A stretch of DNA of 64,000 nt from Vicingaceae bacterium (GCA_028336925.1 JAOKVV010000005.1:1-64000); one strand, 5' to 3'. Positions 37,194-46,947 are shown, counted from the stretch's first letter. The notes: generated by a model from the letters alone, not told the origin. A program made the numbers and translations.

Positions 37194-39806
37194 ATGAAAG
37201 ACATTGTCAAAAAAGAAACCCTCAACTCTAAATCAACCTCAAGTGCTACTTCTGCAGCTAAAACAACAAAAAAACAAACTTATAGCTATGAGGAGGCTGT
37301 AGCAGGTGCATCGAAATATTTTAAAGGAGACGACCTTGCTGCAAATGTTTGGGTAAACAAATACGCCCTCAAAGATTCTGCAGGAAATATCTATGAAGCA
37401 AGCCCTGATCAAATGCACCAAAGGATGGCTAGCGAAATAGCGCGTATTGAGGCGCGATATTCCAACGCATACTCATATGATGAAATCTATGATGTTTTAA
37501 AGGATTTTAAATATATCGTACCCCAAGGTGGACCGATGACAGGTATTGGCAATGACTTTCAAGTAGCATCTTTATCCAATTGTTTTGTAATTGGTAACAA
37601 AGGAGTAGCTGATTCATATGGCGGTGTTATGAAAATTGATGAGGAGCAGGTTCAATTAATGAAGAGACGTGGCGGAGTTGGTCATGATCTTTCTCATATA
37701 CGTCCAAAAGGAAGTCCTGTAATGAATAGTGCATTAACTTCTACAGGTATTGTTCCTTTTATGGAGCGTTACTCTAATTCTACTCGTGAGGTAGCTCAAG
37801 ATGGCAGAAGAGGTGCATTGATGCTTTCAGTTTCTGTAAAGCATCCAGATGCAGAGGGTTTTATAGATGCAAAAATGGACGGGACAAAAGTAACAGGGGC
37901 TAACGTTTCTGTGAAAATAGATGACGAATTTATGAAAGCTGTAAAAGGCAACACACTATATAATCAACAATATCCTGTTGACGCAAAAGAGCCAACTTTT
38001 AAAACGCAGACTGAAGCGACAAAGTTGTGGGATAAGATAATTCATAATGCATGGAAATCTGCTGAGCCGGGGATTTTATTTTGGGATACCGTCATTAACG
38101 AATCAATTGCAGATTGTTATGCAGATCTAGGATTTAAAACTGTTTCTACTAATCCATGTGGAGAAATTCCATTATGCCCTTATGATAGCTGCCGCTTATT
38201 AGCGATTAACTTATTAAGTTATGTAGAAAATCCATTTACACCAGAAGCTAAATTTGATATGCCTCTTTTTAAGAAGCATACACAAATGGCTCAAAGAATC
38301 ATGGATGATATCGTAGACTTAGAAATGGAGAAGATAGATGCAATCATTCATAAAATCGAGAAAGATCCGGAAGTATTAGAAGTAAAACAAACCGAATTAA
38401 CTCTTTGGAGCAAAATAAAGGCAAAGTGTGAAGAAGGCAGAAGAACAGGCGTAGGTATTACTGCAGAAGGTGATATGCTAGCTGCATTAGGCTTACGATA
38501 TGGAACTGATGAGGCACTTAACTTCTCTGTAAAAGTTCACAAAAACCTAGCGTTAGCTGCTTACAGATCTTCTGTAGACATGGCTAGAGATAGAGGTTCT
38601 TTCCCTATTTACGATTCTATTCGTGAGGAAAAAAACCCAATGATTAATAGAATTAAAGATGCCGATCCTGCATTGTATGAGGATATGGTTAAATATGGTA
38701 GAAGAAACATCGCTCTTTTAACCATTGCTCCTACAGGCACTACTTCTATTATGACGCAAACTACTTCAGGCATTGAGCCGGTATTTATGGTTTCTTACAA
38801 AAGAAGAAAGAAAGTAAACCCGAATGATAAGAATAGCCGCGTAGACTTTATTGATGAAGTAGGTGATGCTTGGGAAGAATACAATGTATTTCATCACAAC
38901 TTTAAAGTGTGGTTAGACTTGAATGGCTATAACTTGGCTGAAGTTTCTGCAATGGCACAAGAAGATTTGAATAAAATTATTGCAAAAAGCCCTTACTATA
39001 AAGCTACTGCAAACGATGTAGATTGGGTAAATAAAGTAAAAATGCAAGGTGCTGTTCAGAAATGGATTGATCACTCAATATCGGTAACTGTAAACGTACC
39101 AAACGACTGTACTGAAGAAATGGTAAGTAAAATTTACTTAACCGGATGGGAAACTGGTTGTAAAGGAATTACTGTTTACAGAGATGGATCAAGAAGTGGT
39201 GTATTAATTTCTAATGATGAAAAAAAAGAGGATAACACTCCTGTTTCATTTGCAGAAACTCAAGCTCCAAAGCGTCCTAAAACACTAGAGGCAGAAATTG
39301 TGAAGTTTAACAACAATGCTGAAAAGTGGATTGCCATTATCGGATTATACGAAGGTAGACCTTACGAGATTTTTACCGGTAGAGCAGAAGATTCTTTCGC
39401 GATCCTTTCTCATGTAGAAAAAGGATGGGTAATCAGAAGTAAAACGGAAGATGGAAGTGCACGATATGACTTCCAATACGAAGATAAGGATGGATACAAA
39501 ACGACTATTGAAGGTTTATCAAGAACCTTTAATCAGGAGTATTGGAACTACGCAAAATTAATTTCAGGAGTATTGCGTCACGGTATGCCGATTCCTTTTG
39601 TAGTAGACATGGTATCTAACTTACACTTAAGCGAAGAAAGCTTAAATACATGGAAAAATGGTGTGGTAAGAGCACTTAAAAAATATGTTGCCGATGGCAC
39701 AAAAGTATCTGGTCAAGTTTGCCCAGGCTGTAACGAGGAAGAAGGTCTTGTATTTAAAGAAGGCTGTATAACTTGTGAAAGCTGTGGATATAGCAAATGT
39801 GGATAG
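37194..39806 (+). CDS. nrdJ: Adenosylcobalamin-dependent (class II) ribonucleotide reductase
   Basis: 870 residues. Reduces ribonucleotides to deoxyribonucleotides using adenosylcobalamin. After a Ser/Lys/Thr-rich N-terminal tail (~30 residues) come SLSNCFVIGNKGVADSYGG with the first redox Cys, STGIVPFMERYSNSTREVAQDG, NPCGEIPLCPYDSCRL (N at 320), and IAPTGTTSIMTQTTSGIEP. The C-terminus ends in a cysteine-rich zinc-ribbon-like tail (CPGCNEEEG ... CITCESCGYSKCG) that, in the family, re-reduces the active site. It stands alone with its own terminator. QueG, another B12 enzyme, is also in the window. Confidence 0.94.
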   Translation: MKDIVKKETLNSKSTSSATSAAKTTKKQTYSYEEAVAGASKYFKGDDLAANVWVNKYALKDSAGNIYEASPDQMHQRMASEIARIEARYSNAYSYDEIYDVLKDFKYIVPQGGPMTGIGNDFQVASLSNCFVIGNKGVADSYGGVMKIDEEQVQLMKRRGGVGHDLSHIRPKGSPVMNSALTSTGIVPFMERYSNSTREVAQDGRRGALMLSVSVKHPDAEGFIDAKMDGTKVTGANVSVKIDDEFMKAVKGNTLYNQQYPVDAKEPTFKTQTEATKLWDKIIHNAWKSAEPGILFWDTVINESIADCYADLGFKTVSTNPCGEIPLCPYDSCRLLAINLLSYVENPFTPEAKFDMPLFKKHTQMAQRIMDDIVDLEMEKIDAIIHKIEKDPEVLEVKQTELTLWSKIKAKCEEGRRTGVGITAEGDMLAALGLRYGTDEALNFSVKVHKNLALAAYRSSVDMARDRGSFPIYDSIREEKNPMINRIKDADPALYEDMVKYGRRNIALLTIAPTGTTSIMTQTTSGIEPVFMVSYKRRKKVNPNDKNSRVDFIDEVGDAWEEYNVFHHNFKVWLDLNGYNLAEVSAMAQEDLNKIIAKSPYYKATANDVDWVNKVKMQGAVQKWIDHSISVTVNVPNDCTEEMVSKIYLTGWETGCKGITVYRDGSRSGVLISNDEKKEDNTPVSFAETQAPKRPKTLEAEIVKFNNNAEKWIAIIGLYEGRPYEIFTGRAEDSFAILSHVEKGWVIRSKTEDGSARYDFQYEDKDGYKTTIEGLSRTFNQEYWNYAKLISGVLRHGMPIPFVVDMVSNLHLSEESLNTWKNGVVRALKKYVADGTKVSGQVCPGCNEEEGLVFKEGCITCESCGYSKCG

Positions 39807-39911
39807 TTTTTTTCTATGATGTTAATTGATTACTAGTCGCTACTTCGACAACCTAATCAGTTAATACACGCCAACATTACTTGAAAGAGTAAATTGGTAT
39901 TACTACTTTTT

Positions 39912-39952
39912 AAAAAGCCTTTTCGAATGACTACTCGAAAAGGCTTTTTTTT
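39912..39952 (+). terminator. Terminator of nrdJ
   Basis: AAAAAGCCTTTTCGA pairs with TCGAAAAGGCTTTTT around an 8-nt loop and runs into T residues. Confidence 0.9.
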
Positions 39953-39982
39953 GAAAAAAAACCAAAAGTTTAATCATCTTTG
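39951..39982 (+). promoter_or_regulatory. Possible promoter of the small lipoprotein gene
   Basis: TTG at 39951, then 21 bases, then CATCTTTG (one mismatch to TAnnTTTG). Transcription would start at or very near the ATG at 39987, giving almost no leader. Tentative. Confidence 0.3.
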
Positions 39983-39986
39983 CAAC

Positions 39987-40160
39987 ATGCGATCAGTAAA
40001 AATTATCCTTTCTTTATTAGCTATAGTATTATTTAGCCTAAGTAGCTGCACCACTACGAATGGATTGCAGAAAAGAATGAAGAATAAATCAAAGAAAAAG
40101 TGTGATTGCCCGGGTTGGTCACAGGTAAAAATTGAAGAAAATAGATCGATAATCAGTTAA
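39987..40160 (+). CDS. Small lipoprotein (57 aa), function unknown
   Basis: 57 residues from ATG 39987; the longer track ORF begins inside the nrdJ terminator. The signal peptide MRSVKIILSLLAIVLFSLSSC has a clear lipobox. The mature peptide of about 37 residues is basic (KRMKNKSKKK) and then carries CDCPGW, two cysteines around an Asp. I know of no assigned function. It sits between nrdJ and feoA, but the 70-base gap with an operator-like dyad suggests it is separate from the feo operon. Confidence 0.65.
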   Translation: MRSVKIILSLLAIVLFSLSSCTTTNGLQKRMKNKSKKKCDCPGWSQVKIEENRSIIS

Positions 40161-40209
40161 ATTATTCTAATCATTGTGTAAAGGTTTCCCCAAAAAGCCT
40201 AATTTAGCT

Positions 40210-40228
40210 ATTTAGAATCAATCTAAAT
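40210..40228 (+). promoter_or_regulatory. Operator-like dyad before feoAB (candidate metal-regulator box)
   Basis: ATTTAGA-ATCAA-TCTAAAT is a perfect 7-bp dyad with a 5-bp spacer, ending two bases before the feoA ATG. The same half-sites recur at 43066. The position before ferrous iron uptake genes suggests an iron-responsive repressor of the DtxR or Fur type; that identity is inference. Confidence 0.6.
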
Positions 40229-40230
40229 AA

Positions 40231-40479
40231 ATGAGCCAAAAGATTCCTCTTTCAGAAGCAAAAAAAGGAGACCTAGTTACTATAGAATCTATTCACAATG
40301 AGTCACTTTCCGTACAACTTTTGTGCATGGGTTGCATGGTAGGTGAAGAAATATTGATAGAACAAATAGCTCCTCTAGGCGATCCTATGATGATAAGTAT
40401 TGATGGTGCATTGCTAAGTTTACGAATAGATGACGCCAAAGAAATCAATGTTTTAACTCAAAAAGAAAAACGTGGATAA
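40231..40479 (+). CDS. feoA: Ferrous iron transport accessory protein FeoA
   Basis: 82 residues, an SH3-like beta-barrel protein. Seen: LSEAKKGDLVTIESI, LCMGCMVGEEILIEQIAPLGDPM and the closing LSLRIDDAKEI, the standard FeoA layout. It is cytoplasmic and is thought to help or regulate FeoB. The stop overlaps the feoB GTG start by 8 bases (GTGGATAA). Confidence 0.95.
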   Translation: MSQKIPLSEAKKGDLVTIESIHNESLSVQLLCMGCMVGEEILIEQIAPLGDPMMISIDGALLSLRIDDAKEINVLTQKEKRG

Positions 40480-42439
40480 GGGTAAGCAATCAAAAGAAAT
40501 CATACAATTACTGTTAGTTGGGAATCCAAATTCAGGTAAATCAACCGTTTTTAATGAACTTACAGGACTTAATCAACAAGTTGGGAATTTTCCAGGTGTT
40601 ACAGTAGAAAAGAAAACAGGTAAGATTACATTAACCTCCACACTTAAGGCTCAGGTAATCGACTTACCTGGCACTTATAGCCTAAGCCCAAGATCAGAAG
40701 ACGAAAGGGTAACTTTTGATTACCTCAACAGTAATAAAACAGAAGGCAAAAGAGAAATTATCGTCGTCGTAGCAGATGCAAGTAACCTAAGAAGAAGTCT
40801 CCTCCTATGCTCCCAATTAATGGATCTAGAAAAATCTGTAATTCTTGGGTTAAACATGATGGATGTGGTAGAGCAAAATCAAGAATCGATTAACATCGAA
40901 AAGCTCTCAAAAGCATTAAATCTGCCTATTATTCCAATGAATGCTAGAATTGGGAAAGGAATAAAGGAGCTGAAGCAAGCCATTATTGATTTTAAAGAAG
41001 ATAAACGTGAGCCATTTATATCGCCAATAGATGGAGAAAAAGATGTAGATAATGCGTTAAGAAGAAATCAACGCATCAAAGAAATACTTAAAGAAACGGT
41101 AACTACCAAAGGCGACAAAAAAGCGAGTAAACTTACTCGAAAAATAGACCAAATTCTAACTCACCGAATTGGAGGATACTTTATATTCCTTTTCATCTTA
41201 TTTCTCATTTTTCAAGCTGTATTTTCTTGGTCGGAATACCCCATGACCATGATAGAGGAGGGATTTATTTACTTTGGAAATCTGGTTTCTGAAACATTCC
41301 CTGAAAGTGTATTAACCGATTTATTGGTAGATGGAATAATTGCAGGCCTAGGTGGTATAATTATATTCATCCCACAAATTGCTGCCCTATTTGCCTTTAT
41401 CGCCATTTTAGAAGACACGGGTTATCTATCTCGCATCAGTTTTATGATGGATGGATTGCTCAAAAAGTTTGGTTTAAATGGCCGTTCGATCATTCCTTTA
41501 TTAAGTGGCGCAGCTTGTGCTGTGCCTGCAATAATGAGTGCTAGAACTATCAGCAACAAAAAAGAAAGATTACTGACCATTTTTATCACTCCTTTAATCA
41601 GTTGCTCTGCCCGCATCCCTGTTTACACATTACTGATAGCACTTGTTATTCCATCGGAAGCTACCTTGGGGATTTTTAACCTACAAGGAGTAGTGATGAT
41701 GGCACTTTATCTTTTAGGTTTTATAGCCGCCATTGCTACATCGTGGGTAATGAAAACGTTTATCAAAACCAATGAGTCGAGTCATTTTATTATGGAAATG
41801 CCCATATACCGGGCGCCAAGATGGAAAAATGTGGGCTATACCATTGTCAATAAAGTAAAGGTATTCTTATTTGAAGCGGGTAAAATTATCATTGCTATTT
41901 CGATTATTCTTTGGGTCATGTCGTCTTACGGCCCAGGAGATTCATTTGAAAAGATCGATCAAAAATATGAGAAAGGCCTTTTAGAGCCCAACATCAATAA
42001 TGAAACAATGGCGGAGCAAATGTCTAGCGAAAAACTACAAGCAAGTTATGCCGGACGTTTAGGAAAGTTTATAGAGCCTGCTATTCGCCCTCTAGGATTT
42101 GATTGGAAGATCGGTATTTCTATCATTACTTCATTCGCAGCAAGAGAAGTTTTTGTAGGAACTATGGCTACTATTTATTCTGTGGGAGATGCAGACAATA
42201 CCACTTCGCTGAAAGAGAAAATGCAGAATGCCAGAGATCCAAGAACTGGTGAGAAAGTTTATACTAAGGCAACAGGGTATTCTTTGCTTATTTTCTATGC
42301 CTTTGCGCTGCAATGTATGGCTACTGTGGCAATAGTTGCAAAAGAGACCAATTCATGGAAATGGGCGATAATACAAGTAGTTTATATGGGAGGACTAGCT
42401 TATTTAGCCAGTTTCTTAACCTATCAATACTTTAGTTAA
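40472..42439 (+). CDS. feoB: Ferrous iron transporter FeoB
   Basis: 655 residues from a GTG. The N-terminal G domain has GNPNSGKST (G1), DLPGTYSL (G3) and LNMMDVV (G4-like). A helical spacer with a basic segment (about 190-225) follows, then a membrane domain with two Gate-like repeats: GAACAVPAIMSARTIS with SCSARIPVYTLL, and FAAREVFVGTMATIY. It moves Fe2+ across the inner membrane. The stop overlaps the next start (TAATG), coupling it to the SprT-like gene. Confidence 0.97.
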   Translation: MDKGKQSKEIIQLLLVGNPNSGKSTVFNELTGLNQQVGNFPGVTVEKKTGKITLTSTLKAQVIDLPGTYSLSPRSEDERVTFDYLNSNKTEGKREIIVVVADASNLRRSLLLCSQLMDLEKSVILGLNMMDVVEQNQESINIEKLSKALNLPIIPMNARIGKGIKELKQAIIDFKEDKREPFISPIDGEKDVDNALRRNQRIKEILKETVTTKGDKKASKLTRKIDQILTHRIGGYFIFLFILFLIFQAVFSWSEYPMTMIEEGFIYFGNLVSETFPESVLTDLLVDGIIAGLGGIIIFIPQIAALFAFIAILEDTGYLSRISFMMDGLLKKFGLNGRSIIPLLSGAACAVPAIMSARTISNKKERLLTIFITPLISCSARIPVYTLLIALVIPSEATLGIFNLQGVVMMALYLLGFIAAIATSWVMKTFIKTNESSHFIMEMPIYRAPRWKNVGYTIVNKVKVFLFEAGKIIIAISIILWVMSSYGPGDSFEKIDQKYEKGLLEPNINNETMAEQMSSEKLQASYAGRLGKFIEPAIRPLGFDWKIGISIITSFAAREVFVGTMATIYSVGDADNTTSLKEKMQNARDPRTGEKVYTKATGYSLLIFYAFALQCMATVAIVAKETNSWKWAIIQVVYMGGLAYLASFLTYQYFS

Positions 42440-43065
42440 TGGCAAAAAAGTCGGCCACTGAAGTTTTACTAAAGTATCTTCCTGAGGCATCAATCGCCCC
42501 ATGCATAGTCTGGATGAATGAGTTTAGACTACAACTAACTATCAAAAAATCACGTGCTACAAAATTAGGTGATTTCAGGCCTGTACATGATGGAAAACCT
42601 GCGAGAATTACAGTAAATGGTGACTTAAATAAATATGCCTTTCTAATCACCTTGGTGCATGAAATTGCACACGGAATTTGCTGGGATAAATACCAACGAA
42701 AAGTAGCTCCACACGGCAAAGAATGGAAAAGTATTTATAGCAACTACCTCTCTCAATTTATTGGAAAAGAAGTCTTCCCAAAAGAATTAGAACCAATTAT
42801 TGTACAGCACATTAATCGACCAAAGGCATCAAGCTGCAGCGATACGAGTCTGCTCAAAGCACTAAAAGCATACGATGATAATCCAGTGATTCATTTAGAG
42901 GAATTACCTGAAGATGCGATTTTTCAACTCTCGACAGGCCGAGTGTTTCAAAAGAAAGAATTAAAACGAAAACGTTATATCTGCATCGAATTATCGAGCA
43001 AGAAGCGATACCTAGTAAATGGCATAGCAGAAGTTATTCCAATGACAGAGATAGATAAACAATAG
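42439..43065 (+). CDS. SprT-like zinc metalloprotease domain protein
   Basis: 208 residues. An N-terminal SprT-like domain has the zinc-binding HExxH in TLVHEIAHGICW (about residues 74-78) and a likely third ligand in APHGKEWKSIY. The second half looks like the zinc-ribbon region of SprT but has lost most cysteines. No signal peptide, so cytoplasmic. It is translationally coupled to feoB by a one-base overlap, an unusual partner whose meaning is not known. The gene is unrelated to the gliding protein also called SprT. Confidence 0.8.
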   Translation: MAKKSATEVLLKYLPEASIAPCIVWMNEFRLQLTIKKSRATKLGDFRPVHDGKPARITVNGDLNKYAFLITLVHEIAHGICWDKYQRKVAPHGKEWKSIYSNYLSQFIGKEVFPKELEPIIVQHINRPKASSCSDTSLLKALKAYDDNPVIHLEELPEDAIFQLSTGRVFQKKELKRKRYICIELSSKKRYLVNGIAEVIPMTEIDKQ

Positions 43066-43084
43066 TTTTAGAATATATCTAAAT
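43066..43084 (+). promoter_or_regulatory. Second operator-like dyad, before the mannose-1-phosphate guanylyltransferase gene
   Basis: TTTTAGA-ATATA-TCTAAAT has the same TTTAGA-N5-TCTAAA arms as the site before feoA. It begins directly after the SprT-like stop codon and lies 57 bases before the next ATG. Confidence 0.5.
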
Positions 43085-43140
43085 CTCCTTTATGCAACGG
43101 CTAACATTTCGTAATTTAGGCCCCTTATTAGAAGAAAATA

Positions 43141-44223
43141 ATGAATAAAGACAACTACTGCGTAATTATGGCAGGCGGCATAGGAAGTCGTTTTTGGCCA
43201 ATGAGTCGCACATCATACCCCAAGCAATTTATCGACATTTTAGGAACAGGCAGAACATTGATCCAGCAAACCTACGATCGTCTTCAACGCATAGCACCAA
43301 AAGAAAATATATTTGTCGTAACCAACGAAGATTACCGAGAATTGGTTTTAGAACAATGCGAAGGAATGGATACCTCTCAGGTTTTATGTGAGCCAAGCAG
43401 AAGAAATACTGCTCCTTGTGTTGCTTATGCGAGTTATAAAATAAAATCGCTAAACGCAAACGCCAAAATTGTTGTAGCTCCAGCTGATCACTTAATTCTT
43501 AAAGAAGACAAGTTTATTGAAAGCATCAATACTGCCTTAGATTATGTATCTAAAAACAATGCATTGCTTACTTTAGCCATAGAACCAAGCCGTCCGGATA
43601 CAGGTTATGGATACATTCAATTTGATAGCTCTGAAAAAGATAGCAAGATCAAAAAGGTAAAAACTTTTACTGAAAAACCAAACGTTGAACTGGCCAAGCA
43701 ATTTGTTGAAAGTGGCGAGTTTAGTTGGAATTCAGGCATGTTTATTTGGACTGTAAATTCAATTATAGAAGCATTTAAAAATCACATGCCTGAACTTAAT
43801 GGTTATTTTGAAGATGGTTATAGTAAGTTAAAAACTGATCAAGAAGAGCAATTTATCAAGGATACCTATGCGGTTTGTAAAAGTATTTCTATCGATTATG
43901 GAATCATGGAAAAAGCGCCAAATGTGTATGTGATATCAGCAGACATTGGCTGGTCTGATTTGGGTACCTGGGGGTCTATTTATACGCACTTGCGCCACGA
44001 TGAAAACCTAAACGCTACGATTGGAAAAAATGTAATGCTATATGATAGTCATAATTGCATTGTAAGCATGCCGAAAGATAAGTTGGTGGTTTTACAAGGT
44101 TTGGATGGCTATATTGTAGTAGAATCAAATAATACCTTATTAGTTTGCAAAAAAGAAGACGAGCAAAAAATCAAGGAATTTGTAACTGATATTAAGATTG
44201 ATAAAGGCGAGAAGTTTGTTTAA
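43141..44223 (+). CDS. manC: Mannose-1-phosphate guanylyltransferase
   Basis: 360 residues. Makes GDP-mannose from GTP and mannose-1-phosphate for surface polysaccharides. Seen: pyrophosphorylase signature MAGGIGSRFWPMSRTSYPKQF at the N-terminus, CEPSRRNTAPCVAYA, APADHLILKED, FTEKPNVELAKQF and the IDYGIMEKAPNVYV segment. There is no phosphomannose isomerase domain, so this is the short, monofunctional form. A candidate operator lies upstream. Confidence 0.94.
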   Translation: MNKDNYCVIMAGGIGSRFWPMSRTSYPKQFIDILGTGRTLIQQTYDRLQRIAPKENIFVVTNEDYRELVLEQCEGMDTSQVLCEPSRRNTAPCVAYASYKIKSLNANAKIVVAPADHLILKEDKFIESINTALDYVSKNNALLTLAIEPSRPDTGYGYIQFDSSEKDSKIKKVKTFTEKPNVELAKQFVESGEFSWNSGMFIWTVNSIIEAFKNHMPELNGYFEDGYSKLKTDQEEQFIKDTYAVCKSISIDYGIMEKAPNVYVISADIGWSDLGTWGSIYTHLRHDENLNATIGKNVMLYDSHNCIVSMPKDKLVVLQGLDGYIVVESNNTLLVCKKEDEQKIKEFVTDIKIDKGEKFV

Positions 44224-44345
44224 GCTTTGCTGATGCAAATCCTTGTTAATGGTTAATTACTAATTGCCTGCCGGCAAACGCACTTTTATTTTCATAATAA
44301 CAAGTCTGAACTAAGGCTAGAAACAGCGTTTACAGAAATGAAAAA

Positions 44346-45461
44346 TCACTTCACTTCTATCTTATAAATCTGCCCTTTGTTACCTAATAAGTAACCGATA
44401 TTGGAATTCTTTACAAATTGGATTGCATTTAGATTTAGATCATTTATTTTTTGCCAGTTTTTACCATTATCGTCACTTACATCTATTCCATTTGTGCCAA
44501 CAGCAATAAATAAATTAGCAGGCTTGCAATAAGTCACACATGATCGGTAACCGCTTAATGGAGTTTCAGGGTTTTGCCAAGTTATTCCGCCGTCTGTAGT
44601 ATAAATGGAGTTTTCTACCATACTCGTATCCGGCAAGGTGTAATCACCACCTACCGCCACTCCAAAGTAATTGTCCTTAAAATTGATGGAATAGATCCCT
44701 CTTGTAGAACCGCCTTGAAAAATAGGCGTTTCTATTGCAAACCAATCTTTGTATGGATGCTCCCCAACTAGCATACGTCCTTTTGGTCCACCCAACCCTA
44801 TAAACGCGCGTTTACTAGGCGTAAAAGCTATATTGGAACCACTAGCAGCAAAACCAGCTTCACCTTCCAATGCAGGAATTAAATTTTCAGTTGGAGGAGC
44901 TATCCACATTTTACCTGAAATTCCTGAAACCAATATAAAATGCATCCCATTGATAGGATCGCTGTAAGCTATACCAAATTGATTATCGACAAACTCAATA
45001 GCATCAAAGAATAACTGCTCAACAGGAAAATTGAATACTTTCTTCCATCCTTTACCCCCATTGTTAGTTCTGTAGATCCTTCCGGGGTTTCCTGAGTTCA
45101 TTAAAATGACCGTATCTGCATCAAAGCCATGAATATCTCTATAATCTAACGTATCTCCTTGATATGGAACATTCATAAAATACAGATTCTTCCCTCCATC
45201 GGTGGTTTTAATGATTGTACCATTAGCTCCACCAAACCAAGCTACATTTTCATCTACTATAGAAATCCCTCTCAAACTTTCATTGGTCGGACTTCTCAAC
45301 TCTATTATTTTCATCGATGAGTCATCATAAATCACATTTTCAGGAGTCTGATTTTGCTCAGTTTTATTTACAGCAGAACTAGTTGTAGAGTCTTTATTCT
45401 TCTTGGGACTATTGCAAGAATAAAGAGAAAAAATTAGGATTAGATGCAGAAGTATTTTCAT
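44346..45461 (-). CDS. YCF48/BNR-like beta-propeller lipoprotein
   Basis: 371 residues. The lipoprotein signal MKILLHLILIFSLYSC is followed by a Ser/Thr/Lys linker and repeated Asp-box-like units: TIIKTTDGGKNLYF, RIYRTNNGGKGWKKV, SIYTTDGGITWQNP and DVSDDNGKNWQKI. This pattern is shared by photosystem II assembly factor YCF48 and BNR propellers. In a non-photosynthetic bacterium the function is unknown; periplasmic or surface location is inferred from the lipobox. It is separated from fumC by a terminator. Confidence 0.8.
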   Translation of the reverse strand: MKILLHLILIFSLYSCNSPKKNKDSTTSSAVNKTEQNQTPENVIYDDSSMKIIELRSPTNESLRGISIVDENVAWFGGANGTIIKTTDGGKNLYFMNVPYQGDTLDYRDIHGFDADTVILMNSGNPGRIYRTNNGGKGWKKVFNFPVEQLFFDAIEFVDNQFGIAYSDPINGMHFILVSGISGKMWIAPPTENLIPALEGEAGFAASGSNIAFTPSKRAFIGLGGPKGRMLVGEHPYKDWFAIETPIFQGGSTRGIYSINFKDNYFGVAVGGDYTLPDTSMVENSIYTTDGGITWQNPETPLSGYRSCVTYCKPANLFIAVGTNGIDVSDDNGKNWQKINDLNLNAIQFVKNSNIGYLLGNKGQIYKIEVK

Positions 45462-45495
45462 GAGCTAAATGTAGTAAAATGAAAAATAATGACAT

Positions 45496-45532
45496 AAAAA
45501 AACCTGCAAAGAAGGTATCTAAGCAGGCTTTT
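45496..45532 (-). terminator. Terminator of fumC
   Basis: The minus strand reads CCTGC...GCAGG with a long interior loop followed by TTTTTT, 18 bases past the fumC stop. Confidence 0.7.
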
Positions 45533-45549
45533 CTGTACAATATTATATC

Positions 45550-46947
45550 TTACAAAGATCCAATCATATCTTCAGGTTTTACCCACTGATCGAATTCATC
45601 AGCAGTTAAGTATCCTAAATTAATCGCCTCTTCTTTTAATGTTGTGCCATTTTCATGCGCAGTTTTTGCAATTTTTGATGCTTTATCATATCCAATATGC
45701 GTATTCAACGCAGTTACTAACATCAACGAATTATTCAAATTCTTCTTAATGTTTGCGTAGTTAGGCTCTATACCTCCTGCACAATGGATATCGAATGAAA
45801 CACACGCATCACCAATTAATCGAGCTGACTCCAATAGGTTTTTAGCCATCATTGGTTTAAATACGTTCAGTTGAAAATGCCCATTCATACCACCTGTAGT
45901 CACAGCTACATCATTACCAACTACCTGAGCACAAACCATTGTTAAAGCTTCACACTGAGTAGGATTAACTTTTCCTGGCATAATAGATGATCCAGGCTCA
46001 TTTGCAGGAATATTGATCTCACCTATTCCGCATCTCGGGCCTGATGCCAATAGACGAACATCATTTGCAATCTTCATCAAGCTCACAGCTAATTGCTTTA
46101 ATGCTCCATGCGTTTCAACTAATGCATCATGCGCTGCTAATGCCTCAAACTTATTTTCAGCTGTAATGAATGGCAATCCGCTAAACTCAGCTATTCTCTT
46201 TGCGACTAGTTCAGAGTAACCTTTAGGTGTATTAATGCCTGTTCCTACCGCCGTTCCACCTAATGCCAATTCAGATAAATGTGGCAACGTATTCCTCAAT
46301 GCTTTTAATCCGTGATCTAGCTGAGAAACAAAGCCAGAAAACTCTTGACCAACTGTAAGTGGAGTAGCATCCATTAAGTGTGTACGGCCAATCTTCACTA
46401 CATCCATAAACGCTTTTGCCTTTTCTGCTATCGTATTTCTCAATTGCTCTACACCTGGAATAGTAGTTTCCACAACTAATTTATACGATGCAATGTGCAT
46501 TCCTGTAGGAAACGTATCATTTGATGATTGCGACTTATTTACATCATCATTCGGATGAATCAAGGTTTTTCCTTCGCCTAGTTTATTGCCTGCAATTACG
46601 TGGGCTCTGTTAGCAATTACTTCGTTAGTATTCATATTAGATTGAGTACCTGAACCAGTTTGCCAAACTACTAGTGGAAATTGATCATCTAATTTACCTT
46701 CCAAAATTTCATCGCAAACTTTTGAAATTAAGTCTCTTTTTTCTTCATTCAACACACCCAGCTCACAGTTGGTATGAGCTGCTGCTTTCTTTAAATAGGC
46801 AAAACCCCTAACAATTTCAATTGGCATCGTTTGCTTGGAATCGCCAATCTTAAAATTATTACGAGATCTTTCAGTTTGTGCACCCCAATATTTATCAGCT
46901 TGCACTTTTACATCACCCATGGTGTCTTTTTCTATTCTATATTCCAT
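45550..46947 (-). CDS. fumC: Class II fumarate hydratase
   Basis: 465 residues. Interconverts fumarate and malate in the TCA cycle without an iron-sulfur cluster. Seen: [52 protein letters not shown] and the family signature [11 protein letters not shown] near residues 318-328. Length is typical. A single gene with its own terminator. Confidence 0.97.
   Translation of the reverse strand: MEYRIEKDTMGDVKVQADKYWGAQTERSRNNFKIGDSKQTMPIEIVRGFAYLKKAAAHTNCELGVLNEEKRDLISKVCDEILEGKLDDQFPLVVWQTGSGTQSNMNTNEVIANRAHVIAGNKLGEGKTLIHPNDDVNKSQSSNDTFPTGMHIASYKLVVETTIPGVEQLRNTIAEKAKAFMDVVKIGRTHLMDATPLTVGQEFSGFVSQLDHGLKALRNTLPHLSELALGGTAVGTGINTPKGYSELVAKRIAEFSGLPFITAENKFEALAAHDALVETHGALKQLAVSLMKIANDVRLLASGPRCGIGEINIPANEPGSSIMPGKVNPTQCEALTMVCAQVVGNDVAVTTGGMNGHFQLNVFKPMMAKNLLESARLIGDACVSFDIHCAGGIEPNYANIKKNLNNSLMLVTALNTHIGYDKASKIAKTAHENGTTLKEEAINLGYLTADEFDQWVKPEDMIGSL

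Noticed and set aside
44224-44345. Short palindrome TTGCCTGCCGGCAA after the mannose-1-phosphate guanylyltransferase gene
   Set aside because: A 5-bp stem with no T run; not strong enough for a terminator or repeat call.
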